Assembly: GCA_000711775.1 (NCBI GenBank) | Contig: ARYC01000782.1 | Location: forward strand, 51,821 to 115,820 | Reading direction: 5' to 3' | From: Oxytricha trifallax | Taxonomy: Eukaryota > Ciliophora > Spirotrichea > Sporadotrichida > Oxytrichidae | Length of the DNA stretch: 64,000 nucleotides | Shown here: positions 13,101 through 25,947 of the stretch, piece by piece | How the letters are laid out: every line of letters begins with the position of its first letter | Position numbering within the stretch: position 1 is the stretch's first letter | Position numbers and translations under genes: made by a program | The notes under the pieces: generated by a model | What the model saw: the letters and a program-made list of their open reading frames with translations, nothing else | The model's database searches: none | What the model was told of the DNA's origin: nothing

Positions 13101-13689
13101 AACTAATCATCGTAAAAAGTGAGTAATTAGGTATCTAAGCCCTTCAAGAAGTAACTATAGAAAAATGAAATTGAGAGAATTGAGATGCTAAAATCTAATA
13201 GAAAATTTTAATCACAGGAGTCATGATCCCGCATCCCACGCAAATTAACAATTTATCGAGATCATCATTTAAGTTTAATGAGAAAGTCAGTTTACGTAGA
13301 ATAATGCAATATCTATATAATTATTATAGCATTATAATTAGGAAATAGGAGATTATCTTCAAATTAATTGATTTAATTAAGGAGATAAGAGTTTGATTTT
13401 TTTCTTAATAATGCAATAAGTAGATTTAGATAATACTGAAGAAATAGGAATCAAAATAAAATTAAGATAAGAGCCCTAATTTCAAATTTAATAAGTCAGT
13501 TCGAACTTATCTTATTAATAATTTTAAGAACAAATAATCACCATAAATATATAACGTATATCAATGGTTTTTAATTAAGTCTTGTGAATAAAACTTTATC
13601 AAATTAATTTAATTTTGAGTGAATATTAAGATTTTCAAATCAGAAAAACTCTATAAACCAATACTCACGAGATAAGACAAAATATTGAG
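10148..13689. other. AT-rich region without a supported gene
   Basis: Mostly very AT-rich. It holds a G-rich tract at 10182-10202. A frame from about 10907 to 11926 is open except for three TGAs. Blocks at about 12690-13015 and 13040-13620 are somewhat richer in G+C and open with Gln (TAA/TAG) codons, for example SKPFKKQLQKNEIERIEML. With TGA as the only stop, long chance frames are expected at this composition. These may be decayed genes, 5' MDSs of the gene at 13690, or noise. Confidence 0.4.
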
Positions 13690-16600
13690 ATGCTCAAAGT
13701 AAATTCAAGAGAGTGGAGAGACTTTATATAAAGACTCGAGATCATCAAAACTAAATCAAACAGAGAAGTGCTTTGCATTAATTGCTGGCAGATGCTCAAT
13801 TGCAAATTCTTTTTATTTATAAGAATTTCCATCTAATTTCATAAATTTTTTCCGCAAATACGTTTAATGAGATAGAGTATTATATAAGATATATGATTAA
13901 ATTGCAATCTACTCTATATTAGTGTTTTTCTGATTATTAATTTTCAAATTGCAAACAGAAAATTAAGCATTTGAAGAAAACTCCAGAGCACGAAAAATAT
14001 CTACTCACTTCTACTAAATACGCTAGTGAGAAATAGATTATAGCTCTAGCCAAAGCATAAAATAAATACCACTAGAAAGCTGATGGTGACTACGTCGCAA
14101 CTCCATTTGGACCCTTAAATCGCCAGTTCAGAGATCCTATCAACCTATAAAATTACTGATTTTAAAGTTTCCAATAATTTAAACTCTATCATTAATTTCA
14201 TTTTTTTAAAAACTTTCTAAACCTCATCCTTAAAGATAATCAAATTATGAATGGAATGAACACTTCACTATAGAATCAGATTTACAAGGGACCAAGTCAG
14301 TTGACTCCCTAGACATCTATATTGATGCAATCGCTATAGCACCAGGATAACCTATCTTCATCTATTAACAATAATCATCAACCTAAATAAATTTAAAATC
14401 AATCATAATCAACTATATAATAACCAACAGCGCTACATGGTTAAATTTAGCCATTTATATATTTTTAATAACCTAACTCCCTACATATTTTAAGTAGTGG
14501 GATTAAAATTAAAATTAAGAAGCCAAGATTTTCAAATTCGGCTCTATTCTCTTTTGATTAATAACAGATGAAGCACGCATCATAACAGCAGATAAATTAA
14601 TAGGCGTAGTAATTTCTTTAACATTAATAATAGCAAGCAGCCATATTTAACATAAATTTTTATAGATAGAAATTTAATTTAATTTTATGCATATTTTCTC
14701 TCGAGAGCTAAGTGCAACAATAGTAGCAGCAATAGAAGTCACTTGTCTTATAGAACCTAGGATCACTCATGTAATAGACAGTCAAAACCCCAAAACCCCT
14801 TAATGAGGTTTATAAGTGCTTTGATTTGTAGGGTATAGTTGGAGTTAGTAGAGAAATTAGGCCAATTTAAAAAATGAGAAATAGAATTTAGCGAAATTTA
14901 GGGCTTATTTATGATGAGTAATATTAATTCTGCTTAAGCTAAGGTATGGTATAAGTATTAATATAGACTAAGTCAAACCAGTGCTAAATTATACAGCCAT
15001 TGCAAGCCTGTTTGGTATAATTTCTTGTTAGCTCTTTAGCATTATAACTCAGGCTCTTGAAAACATCCTGCAAGAAAATAAAAGTTCACTCAGACCCATT
15101 TCGACTACCTCTGTGACTCTAAGACTTTAAAATACTGGGCTCACTTTCCTCTTGACTAACGAGCTGACTTGTTTCATCGCGAGTTTTCTGACATGAGTAT
15201 CTCTCCTTAGACTATAGCTAATATTTATAAAAGAAATAGCATTACTTTCAAGACTGTCAACAGAGTGAAGAGAGCAATTGATTTTACAGTGCCATTAAAT
15301 AGTAATAATTTAAACTTTATTTATGATTAAATGAAGAGAACTATTACTAATAACATAAAGTTCATACAAGCTGATGAAGCAGTGTTTACATTCAACACTT
15401 ATATTAATAAGGCCTGGTATAAAAAGTATGAAAACATTGAAGTTTATGACTAAAAAGTGAAGGTTGTCTCCCATGCAATTTTAGCTAGTATTAGCGAAGA
15501 TTCAGGCTTAGAAAGTTATTTCATTCATCCTCAATTTATTAAACGAGAGTAATATATTGTGTTCTTGCATTAGCTCAGAGAAAAGTATAGCAACTAAGAA
15601 ATCATCTTGTTTGTTGATAACTTATCAGTTCATAAGACTAAGGAGTCTAAGAAAGAAAGCTTATGAAGAGTTAAACATAACTCCTGTATACAACGTTCCT
15701 TATAACCCATAATTTAATAGAATTGAATTTTATTGAAGTTAAATCAAGACTTCCTCCAAGAAGCTACTGCTGTATCTAATGCATGATTTACCAATCGATA
15801 CATTAAACTTAATAGAAAGTAGTTGCAAGAGAGTTAATAAAGTTAAGACTACGATATGTGCAAGGAAAGGAAGAATGAATGTTTATTAATAAGTTTTAGA
15901 ATATAATGAATGAAATAGTTCACATTTTAAATAAACCCTTTTAAGAGGATTAGGCTTCTCTTACTTTTCTTCTTAAGGCTTGACATTCCCTAAGTTTCTT
16001 CTCTTACTGCCATCTCCTGCATCAATATTCATATCTTCTGGTTTTTAAATTTCATTATAAAGTCTCTTGCTAACTTAAAAAACTGTCTGTTGCTTTCTAT
16101 CTCTATGAATCTTATCATGCTCTTTTATTAGATATATCCCAATGCCAGATTTTCCTACAATTTATATGTCAAAGCTTACTTGAAAGACAAGGATGCTTTT
16201 TTAGTTCCTCTAGCCAAGCTGAGCTTATTATAATTCCTTGCTTCTTCTAGTCTTCAGGTGAGAGAGAATATCGTTTCTTATGAGATTCTTCAATTATTTC
16301 TCTGAGATACTTCTTTTTTATTGTACCAAGAACACCAAAGAAGAAGTTTCTCTCTGGTAGTTTATTAGAGAGTTATTTCTTGGTAGGAAGGTAAACTATC
16401 ACTTCCTCATCTTTCATAGCATCCTCATAAAGATTAGAATCTGAAATCCCAGGGTAGTTTGAAATTTTAATTAGTTTAATCTCTTTATTTTTAAAATTTT
16501 TCTTCTCCTCACAAAGTATTGCTTTCAAGAATGAAATTTTGGTACCTTCCATTGTTGGAAGGAATAAGCCAACTGTATATTATGTTAATAGTCTTCAAGT

Positions 16601-19124
16601 TATCTTACCATGTAAGTAAGGTACCGATAAAGATCCCCCTTGCTTCTAAATTTTGATATCAACTCTTTTCATTTGATCATTGAGTGATTTCATCTTTGTT
16701 CCTACTCCTGCTGATAAATTTCAAATTATAATTTATAGACTTCTGGATCTTATTATTTAAAAACTTACTATTAAATATGGGAATCTTATAGGAGGTCAAA
16801 CTTGCAAAGATACGTGAAGAAAGTTTGCAGAAGCTGTAGCAAACTTGAGAGATTGATCTCCATTTTTATTCAATTTAGTTCCATTAAATTACTTATAAAT
16901 TTGTTCTAATTTAATTACTACTAGTACTAAATCAGTTTAAATTTAATTAATACCAATTTAATAGTACCAAAATTTAATTAGTACCTAGTTTTAAACTAAT
17001 AAGGTTTTAATGGAAAAGTTCCAAAATGTTTCAAAACCTAATTGGTACCAGTACCAACCTGAATTTTTTTTAAGGTGGTACCAAGATTAAAAATATTAAG
17101 CATAAAATTATCAAATTTATAGTTATAAACTAAGTATAAATATGATGTCTAACACTTCAAAATCAACCCATATTGCTGCATGGTAAACTCCTGCTCAACT
17201 ATACTTTAGCTTGGGAAGTTATTACTCATTAATAATAATAATTTAAATTTGAATTTAAACATGGTGGCTAACTTAAATCGTAAGGCAGTTTCTCTTGGAA
17301 CAGGTTAATCATTGCTAAACTTTGGCTCCTCCAAGAAACCAGAAGTAATTTATATTGAAAACGAGGTAGAGCTAAGAGCTCTAGAGTTTGAAGCTGAGGT
17401 CTTCAAAATTTAAGTTTAAATAAGAAGAAGAGTGCAGAGATGGGAGTTTAAACATAAGTTGAATTGGTTGAAGAAGATAAGGAACAGCAACCAATAGAAA
17501 AAAGTAAAACATTTTAATGTGAAGACTGCTAAAATTTCTTCTCAACTGAGTCAAACTTGAAGAGACACATCATAGAGGTACACTCTGGTAGAGCTAAGAT
17601 CTACTTCAAGCATGTGCTGAGAGAGGCTTAGAAAATATAATGCAAGAACTTAGCGAAGATCGACGGAGTTATACTAGGTCATGGTTTTATTGCATTAAGA
17701 CTCAAGAAGTTTGAATTGACTCTAAGAGTATCCCTACCATAAAAGATATCCTGATGATTTGAATGAGATACTCACATAAATGACTAAGGGTGTAAAAGAG
17801 CTCCATGATCTAGGGTATGTTCATAGAGATTTGAAGCCAGAAAATGTAATGCTAAATCTCTGCCCTTTAGAAGTAGTAGTCATAGATTACAAAAGAGCAA
17901 TAAGACAAGAGATAGTGACTTTAGATAAAGTTCTAGGCACTCTAGGATACTTCCCAATAAGAGAGAAATGGACAAATGGCTCTGTTTAATGGGATTTTTG
18001 GGAGGTAGCTGCAATTATCTTAGAGTGCGATATGGAAAGAATGTCATACTTTGGAACAAAACATGAGAAATAATCAATAAGTTTGACTGTAAAACATATT
18101 AAACAAGAAGAAATATACAATGAAATTAAGAAGATAGTTGAGATGGTAATCGTAAAAGCTCCAGCATCCAAGATAATCATTAGATGATATACTAGAAAAA
18201 CTACAGACTGCTAGATTCATGAGGTATCACAAAGATAAGGAGATAAAATTTGTTTGAATTAAGTACACTAATACTCTTTAAATGTTCATTAAATTCATAA
18301 ATAGCCTGTATTTTCTTTACTAACCCCAATAAGACCCCCAACTATGCCCAAAAAATTTAAGCACTTATAAACCTCATTAAGGGGTTTTGGGGTTTTGAGT
18401 GCCTGCATCTGATGACGCGTCAGTAAATGAGAGAATCACTCTATTATAAATTTGTAGTATACTTGATTTTTCCAATAAGAATAATTTATTAGCAATTTAG
18501 CCAATATTAAACCAGAAACTTGATTCTGTTGTGAAAGTTCTGCAGATGCTTGTCCAGCAAGACTTATTAGTCAGTTAAAATCTCGCACATCTGAACAATA
18601 ATTTCTAGTCACTTGCCACCACCTAAGGTATTGCATAGCTCAGACAGAATCTTAATTCACCTCCACAATCGTTTCTACCAGATATTTATAATATATGTGT
18701 TCAAACATGAATGAATTTTGAAATTGATTTTCATTCAAATAAATTTAGGTAACTAAAATCTCTTAAGCTCAAGTCTAGATTAGAGCTAAGGTCATCCGAT
18801 CAGTACTAACCCAAGCACTTTGAGCTCCCTTTCACAAATGAATCCACCCGGTAACTATACTTTCACTCCCTAAAGCCTCACTTCTGCATTAATTGGTATC
18901 CAAGGCATTCCTCAACATCTTACCTTCCAAAATGCTCCTATTAAATTGATAAAATTATAATTTATTTTATTAAAGCTCCTTACCTTCTATCTTCAGGCGG
19001 AGGAGGGAACTACGGCTATCAAAATTAAGGGTAGTAAATGAGCTTTGGCGTCAAGTTATAACCAAATTAACTTACCTCCAATGTTTAGCAGAGTTTAATT
19101 TCCCAATAGGCCTAGGGGAAATGA
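13690..19124 (+). CDS. Gln-rich protein, reading frame interrupted by a TBE transposon
   Basis: Unrecognised protein. Start chosen at ATG 13690 (MLKVNSREWRDFIQRLE). Residues about 30-55 contain CINC and two His (KHLKKTPEH), a possible C2H2-like zinc knuckle. Then come YASEKQIIALAKAQNKY, ATPFGPLNRQFRDPINL and a long Gln/Asn/Ser-rich region. At QQTV the gene meets a 3.6 kb TBE; taking out the TBE with one AGT copy continues in frame as PASDDASVNERITLL and SVVKVLQMLVQQDLLVSQN. A putative GTGTTC..TTTAG intron lies near 18700-18752. The C-terminus is YLLSSGGGGNYGYQ and SLISQQAQGK-TGA (19122). Composition suggests a disordered, perhaps RNA- or transcription-related protein, but no family is evident. 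Confidence 0.75.
13798..13955 (+). other. IES, pointer AATTGCAAA
   Basis: 9-bp repeats at 13798-13806 and 13947-13955. Deletion of 149 bp joins CWQMLNCK to QKIKHLKKTPEH. This junction also decides the reading frame of the N-terminal block. Confidence 0.9.
14142..14224 (+). other. IES, pointer AACCT
   Basis: AACCT at 14142-14146 and 14220-14224. Deletion of 78 bp joins FRDPINL to ILKDNQIMNGMN in frame. Confidence 0.8.
14642..14696 (+). other. probable 48-bp in-frame IES, pointer CATATTT
   Basis: CATATTT at 14642-14648 and 14690-14696. Removal joins QQQAAIF to SLESQVQQQ. The interval is AT-rich, codes hydrophobic residues unlike its Gln-rich surroundings, and is a multiple of three. Confidence 0.65.
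14783..14860 (+). repeat. TBE left terminal inverted repeat with C4A4 tract
   Basis: Begins with a 17-bp C4A4-type telomeric tract. Matches 18320-18397 in inverse orientation, exactly for about 40 bp and then with mismatches (GGGTATAGTTGGAG versus GGGCATAGTTGGGG). Confidence 0.9.
14911..15913 (+). pseudogene. TBE transposase (DDE, 42 kDa type), broken
   Basis: Transposase ORF from ATG 14911 or 14914 (MSNINSAQAKVWYKYQ). Catalytic DDE pattern: first Asp in FIQADEAVFTF, second in ILFVDNLSVHKT, Glu in YNPQFNRIEFY. The helical N-terminal region includes QTHFDYLCDSKTLKYW and SISPQTIANIYKRN, as in the Tc1/mariner-IS630-like TBE transposases. Damage: in-frame TGA at 15058-15060, a frameshift near 15660 (after HKTKESKK), and TGA at 15734-15736 just after the catalytic Glu. 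The last stop is at 15911-15913. It is unlikely to make active enzyme. In related species germline transposases are implicated in genome rearrangement, but this copy would depend on others in trans. Confidence 0.9.
15920..16552 (-). pseudogene. TBE 22 kDa-type ORF, frameshifted
   Basis: Antisense ORF with ATG at 16552 (MEGTKISFLKAILCEEKK), then KDEEVIVYLPTKKQLSNK, FFFGVLGTIKKKYLREII and IISSAWLEELKKHPCL. Near 16170 the frame shifts by one and continues DIQIVGKSGIGIYLIKE, then KRLYNEIQKPEDM. Position and orientation fit the second gene of TBEs, whose function is unknown. The end coordinate is approximate because the 3' part runs into the transposase 3' end on the other strand. Confidence 0.65.
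17142..18187 (+). pseudogene. TBE zinc-finger / protein-kinase ORF (57 kDa type), frameshifted
   Basis: Starts near ATG 17142 (MMSNTSKSTHIAAWQTP). A C2H2 zinc finger lies at about 17520-17580 (CEDC..F.....L..H....H pattern). The C-terminal kinase-like domain reads GVKELHDLGYVHRDLKPEN with VVVIDYKRA (DYK in place of DFG), GTLGYFP and WDFWEVAAIILE, and ends at TGA 18185-18187. At least three frame changes are needed (near 17230, 17410 and 17715). The zinc finger plus kinase combination is that of the third TBE gene. Probably dead, and the altered DFG site argues against normal catalysis. Confidence 0.8.
18320..18397 (-). repeat. TBE right terminal inverted repeat with G4T4 tract
   Basis: Mirror of 14783-14860, ending AAGGGGTTTTGGGGTTTTG next to the AGT target duplicate at 18398-18400. 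Confidence 0.9.
18934..18980 (+). other. IES, pointer GCTCCT
   Basis: GCTCCT at 18934-18939 and 18975-18980. Deletion of 41 bp joins HLTFQNAP to YLLSSGGGGNYGY in frame. Confidence 0.85.
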
Positions 19125-22100
19125 AAATCTTTGATTAATGCTTACTGACCTAAAATAATATTCTCAATAATTTGCAAATTTTAGTTTTATTAATCATAAA
19201 AACATAAATCTAATTGAAACAATACCTTCCAACTTAACTAGAGGGCACTCGAAATAATCTGATCAAATAATATCAAATCAAACTTAATCCAAATAACAAT
19301 CATCAATATTATATAAATCTCTATAATTCTCTAAAGATAATAAAGGGAAATTACCGATTCTAAAAGGTAATGATAAATTTATTAAAAACTTAAAAATAAA
19401 ATTATTATAAATTATATCTTAATTAGATGAAATTACAATCGCCAATTTTATTAAATTATTTCATTTTAGTTTCTACTCAAAAAATAGTAAAGGTTAAAAA
19501 GGTCTATTTTTTCGTCATTACATTAAAGAGACTTTAAAATAAATATGAATATTATTAACTGTTAAATTTAAATAATCTGGGAGAAATATTAACATGATTA
19601 CTCTCAATAAAATATATGGATCATTTAAAGTAATACATGCAATAAAAATCTGCTTTAATACTAATTTTAAAAAAAATTTAGATAAATAATAAAATTTTTC
19701 TTTATAAATATAAAATCTAAATCAAACTTAATTTTAAATTTTTAAAGGAAATAAACATCCTTTTATACATATTTTTTTTGGTTTCTGATATAATTTATAT
19801 AGATAATCAAATATTTTATTCGATTAAGAAGATTAGAATTAACTTTTATAAAGATATTTTGGAATAATTATTCCTAAAATATTGGATTATTTTATTACAT
19901 AAGATATAGGAATTATTTTTTGCATTAATTATTGCTAACGCTTTTTTCTTCCTTTTTTAAATATTATTTAGCTTTACCTATTAGGGTATGAACTTATGAC
20001 TATTAATTTTCATTAAAACCTTCATTCAAATTTAAATGTAAATTATATATCATTCAATTCATGATCAATAATTTAAATTTATTTGTAAATAAATTAAATA
20101 ACTTAAAAATTTCAACTTTTTTGTCCATGCAGTCTTTAAAAATTCTAAATATGCTCATATCACACTATTTAATTTTTTCATTAAATTTTATATAAATTCT
20201 TTTTTTATCAAATTCTTAACTAGAATTAGGTTTATATTAATTAAATACTATTTAATATAAGAAAAGGAAACTTTGAGGATTTAATACTTCAACGTATCAT
20301 AAAAAATTAAAACTAATATATCAGTTTTGAGAATTTAATTATATCGCAAACTTTGTCATAAATATTTGGGTTAAGATTCTTTATCACCCTAAAAAGTTTT
20401 TGAGTTTAATTCAAATAAATTTTAAGTGAAATTTATATATAAACACGATAGAAAAAGAACAAAATCAATTAATGAAATATTTTTAATGCATAAACACATT
20501 TTCAATTTTTATATTGAAAAACATAAATTTTTGAAAATAAATTAATTAGCTTTTCACATTAATTATTAAAGAATATTCGTTTATTCATTAATATAGTATA
20601 TAATAATAAATTAACGCACCATATATTTTTCTTAATTCCAAAAAAATAAATATACTTGAGGGGATTTAACGAAAAAACACGAAATACAAATTAATAATAA
20701 TTTATAAGAGGAACTTCACATGACACCAAATATTATAAAATGTTAAAACTATATTTTTGTCTTATTATATTTAAGCTTTATAAATATATATATTTAATTT
20801 TTGGGGATTAATATTGCCTAGTTTCAAAATATTATTTTAATAAATTCAATTCTCAGGTTAAATAGCTTAAATTGAGTTTATCAATAAATATATTATAATT
20901 TTGATTAAGAAATCTTAAGTTAATATAGGTTATTGATTGGATATGTGAACAAAATGAGTATTTGTTAAAGCATTTTTATTTTTTCTTTAAATATATATAT
21001 ATAAATATATATAAATAAAAAGTTATCTGCGAATTGGGGGATATTTCAGACTATTCAAATCATTAGATTATTTAAAAATTATTATATCTACTTTTAAATT
21101 TCAAATTGATTCAATTAAATAGAAAATTTTTATGGGAATAATTCCCAAAATTTATGAATTGGTAATATTAATAGTTATTATACGGATACCCTTCGAGAAA
21201 GAATCTTATTTAAATATTAAAATTATACAATAATTATAAAAGTAAAAATACTCTAAAATTATTTATCAATTAATCTTAGTAATAACCTATGTTTCATCAA
21301 ACAATCAATTAATCATTAAGAATTCTACTCTTTTTAATTAATATTTTTTTAATTTCTCAAATTAATCTCATTTATTTATATATATATTAAATTTAACTTC
21401 ATTTAATTTATTTTAAACTTTATGAGCGAGAATTTTTAGAAATCACTTAAAGGGGTTAAGAGGCAAGATTTTAGATTTGTGACTATAAAATTGAGAAAAC
21501 TGCGTGATATTTAACTATCCTTATATCCACATATAAGAATTAATATTATTATATTAATATTAATGGAATCTTTATATTTGTTGGATTATTAAGTTATTAA
21601 GAAAATATTTATTTATTAATACTAAGCCAGCTAATTAATTTAATAGTAATCTAGAATTAATAGTGATAAAAATTTCTAAACTTTTGAAGCTTATACTATT
21701 TGAGATTTTTATATCTCAAGTATTCAGAAGGATTTTTCTAATTATTTTAGTTTATTATTAAAAATAAAATTTTAGATCATAACCTAAATCTTAAAAAATC
21801 GATCAAAAAAAGCAGAGATGAAGGAAGAAATATAATCATAGTTTTTGAGGTACTCATTTTTAACTTAAAGAGACTCTCAGGGTAAGTTAGAGACGAGAAT
21901 AATTCATTGTAAATATTAAAAATTATATATTTTTAGGATTATAAAAATAAATGCTTTAGTAAAATAAACATCATCACCTAAGTACTTAAAGCTATTTTAA
22001 AATTTGTATGTGTATTCAATTAAATAAAATAAATAAAAATAATTAATAATTAACCATAAAATAGTTTGAAATAATTTCAATCAAGAAATATGATAAACTT

Positions 22101-22441
22101 ATGATTAAATTTTGAAATGAAAAGCCTTGCTTAAATATTAATTTATATTATACTCGCAAAAATAATAGACCCTGTATTCTTTCTTTTTTTTAAATATATT
22201 TATTATATATTTTACAAATAATTTTATAGAGACTTGTTAAAACAAACTATTATTATTTATATATTTTCAAAATCTTGATAAAATCATTTACCCTTTAACA
22301 TTAGAAATTATATAGAATAAAACAGTGAATAACTTTTCACTAAACTTACTTTAGTCAATTAATAATTTACAATTCTATAATCATTAATAATTAAAACAAA
22401 AAATTTTCAATTAAGAAGTTGATTTAGGTTATACTATTATG

Positions 22442-22861
22442 ATATTGTAGAAATACATTTGAATTTGGAAAATTAATTTTAATTAAATATATAGTAACAC
22501 AAAATCGTGGCAGTTAAAGTTGGCCAGTCTAAACGATCTAGGGCTCATTCGATAAAGAATTCAAAATTAGCTGGACTTTGTTATTGGCGGTACTATTTTA
22601 TCGCATCCCCAGAGCGAGATAACTCGACTTTAATGAAACCCATCTAAATTCATTAAATTATACCCTCACATCAAAGTCGAGTTATCTCGCTCTGGGGATG
22701 CGATAAAATAGTACCGCCAATAACAAAGTCCAGCTAATTTTGAATTCTTATCGAATGAGCCCTAGATCGTTTAGACTGGCCAACTTTAACTGCCACGATT
22801 TTGTGTTACTATATATTTAATTAAAATTAATTTTCCAAATTCAAATGTATTTCTACAATAT
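22442..22861. repeat. palindromic foldback element, family A copy 1
   Basis: Near-perfect inverted repeat with arms of about 190 bp (22442-22632 and 22672-22861) and a spacer of about 40 bp. Arm landmarks are AATTCAAAATTAGCTGGACT, TATTGGCGGTAC and GCGAGATAACTCGACTTT. Arms are much richer in G+C than surroundings. No ORF of note. Confidence 0.95.
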
Positions 22862-25800
22862 TAGGAAAAATTATTGCAAAAATGATTATGAATATATAGT
22901 AATTTTAAAATTAAAATTTCTTTAATTTTTTAATAATATTCCTTATTTTTATTATAAATTTATGCCAAATAACATTTGACTTAATCTCTTATTAATATTT
23001 TGAAATGAAATAAATTTCATTAATCTTTTAAATTAAAAAACTTATAAAAATATCTTTTGAAAACTATAATATATAGTTGTGGCATTATAAATAGATGATA
23101 ATTTCGTCAGACCCTTCTATTAAAATTAGCTCAAGCTATAAATCATCGGGAGGGAACAAAACACATAAAACACTGAAAATTAACTGATACATTTTAAAAA
23201 CCTAATTGCCTCGAGAAATTAATGTACTAATAATTAAAATATCACTGATTTCTAACAATCAGTAATCCACGTAATTAAAATCCACAACTGAAGCAATAAA
23301 TATCTTTATGTATATATAAATTATAGTTATTATAATTAATATAAATTATTAATGATTAATTTTTAAATTATAAAGCTGAGAGTCTGTATTTTATAATTTA
23401 TAACTCCTAAAAAGAATAATTATGGCTTAAAAAATTATGATATTTTACTTTCAAGTATTTATCCGTGAAAAAAATCTAATCGTACAAACAATAAAAATAA
23501 GATTAGAGATGTAATGATAAGTTTTTCTATAATTAAAATTCATTAATTTACAATATTTACATATAAATTGATAAAATTAAAATGATTGTACACTTAACAC
23601 TAAAACGTGATTAATGCTTAGTAATTCTGAATGAGAAATACTACTAGAAGCAGTAAAATGTTAACTTAAATGAGAATTTGGGGAAATTATTTTTAATGAA
23701 GTCTGAGATACTTTTACAAAAATTTCATCTTTTTAATATAAGAATTCCAAATATACTTCAATTAATAGATAAATTCTCCAAGCTACTCAGAATATCCATG
23801 ATTTTTCCTCCTTATTATTTGTCAACTACAATTCCTAATAAGTGGCTCAATTGTTAGATTGTACTAAGAATTTTTTTATTTATAATTACAAATTCTTGAT
23901 TTTCTAAATATTAACCAATGTTATTATTAATTTTTATTAAGAATCTCAACCAATTAAATATAAGCACATTAAAAAAAGCTCACTCTAAGTTTTAAGTTAA
24001 AGACTTTATTAATCAACTTTAATAGTTTAATAAGAGGAGAACGGGCCAAGCTTAAAAGTAGCAGCACTTAAATCACTCAATAAAATAATACAAATAGTAA
24101 GCAAGGGAGGGATAACAAATAATATCTTTAGAAATTTTGAAGTACATCATACACATTAATAAATCAGTCTACTTTAAAACTACTAGATTATTTTTAATTC
24201 TTATATTAATTATTGTATAAATACTTAATGATTTCGATTATAATATCAATTTTAGAGAATTATGGATAAAATCAGGGTAAAGATGAAATGAGGAGTATTA
24301 AATATTTAATAAAATAATCAAGAATATTCCTCGAATAGATAGAAAATTTGATTCTAAAGAAACTGCCATTATATATAATTTTTTATTAATAAAAATACTC
24401 TATTTTTTTATTATTTAAGCCCTCACCAATCTTTAGAGATTCAATATGATGTTAAATTCAATAGTAATGGTATTGAAAAATATAAAAATTGCAATTATTA
24501 AATAAGTATTTTATTAACTTTTGTATGTATTTTTGAAATATAACTTGAAATTAACACAACTTGCAATCTATATTTAGAAATATAATAACTTAAAAATGCA
24601 ATAATTATAATAATTGCATAAACTAAATATTCTTAGGCAGATTATAATTTAGAAAATTAATAACTTAAAAACAAGGATTATTTTAATTAATACCTAAAAG
24701 GCGTCTATTATTTCTCATGAAATTTATTTAATTTACAAAAAATTATATATATATATATATTTTAAAGATATGGATTTTTATTTAATAAAATGGATAATAA
24801 TTTACTGAATATTAAATTTTGGCAATTTAACTTTTTAAAGTTTGAATCTGGCTTGTTGTTATTTTTTTCACTTTTGTTTTGGTAAAATATAAAATAGTTT
24901 TTTTTCAAAATCTATAAAGAAATAGTAAATTTCCATAATAATATACTAAAGCAAATATGTATTGAAACCCTTTATAATATATTTTCTCAAGGATTTCTAT
25001 AAATTTGCTCGTAACAAAACCTATTATGTATAAAATATATATAAATTATATATTGTTTTTAATTTCTAATTCTCCAATTTCTTTTATTTATCAATTGCAC
25101 TTTAAAAAGATCCAGAAGAGAATAAACTAATAAACCCCTTATTTTTATACATTAGTATAATAAGCATAGATTATTGATAACGGAAGAGAAAAGATACAGA
25201 CTTTAAATTTAAATTAAATGATTAAATTTTCTATTTTTATAAGACTATTTATCTCTAATGTGAGTATCTTTCTCGTTCATCGAGTAAAATAGCTATAAAA
25301 GTGAGTTTAAATAATTAACATAATTATATAAACAAAATTGATTCATATATATATATATATATATATTTTTAATATAATAATTATAAAAAGTGTTCATATT
25401 TACAGTGTACTCTATTAATTTGCACAATATATATATAATTTACCTAAAAATATTTAACCAAAATCCTCCTTCTATTTGTATATCAAATCAATTAATATAT
25501 AATACAAGTTATTATGAGAAAATAGGTCTAGTTATTTTATCTTAAGTGTAGAATAACGAGCACCTCAAGTTATTAATAATATAGTAAAATAGAAAACATC
25601 ATATTCCTTGATTACTATTCTGAAATTATTTATTTATAAATATGATTTTATCTAATTTTCAATCATATAGAGAATAATTTAATTTTATATTGAAAAATAT
25701 GAGATATATTTTTTATTAAAATTACCAGAGTAAAATAATAAAAAATACAAGTATAATAAGTAATTAGATTATTCATTTTAAATATAAAACAAATTGACTA

Positions 25801-25947
25801 ATTTTATATTTATGCTGATGTTGCTTTACTTATAAATTTAATAATAATATTTATATTAAGTATATTTAATTATCAATAATATAATATATAATTTAAATGT
25901 AACAAACTTTACTGAAGAATGATAAGCTTATAAAGTCTAAATATAAT

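Larger units (their letters stand above)
14783..18397. mobile_element. TBE-type telomere-bearing transposon (decayed)
   Basis: 3,615 bp element. The left end is CAAAACCCCAAAACCCC followed by TTAATGAGG; the right end is the inverse. The terminal inverted repeats are identical for about 40 bp and recognisable to about 78 bp, as in TBEs of Oxytricha. It is flanked by AGT at 14780-14782 and 18398-18400, fitting the ANT target duplication of this family. Inside are the three expected genes: a DDE transposase (+), a 22 kDa-type ORF (-) and a zinc-finger/kinase ORF (+). All three show frameshifts or premature TGAs. The full family length is about 4.1 kb, so this copy is short. TBEs are eliminated during macronuclear development. 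Confidence 0.95.

Noticed and set aside
14460..14565. Second in-frame IES with repeat TAATAAC at 14466 and 14559
   Set aside because: TAATAAC is Gln-Gln coding in a Gln-rich region, so the match may be fortuitous; deletion keeps the frame but nothing demands it.
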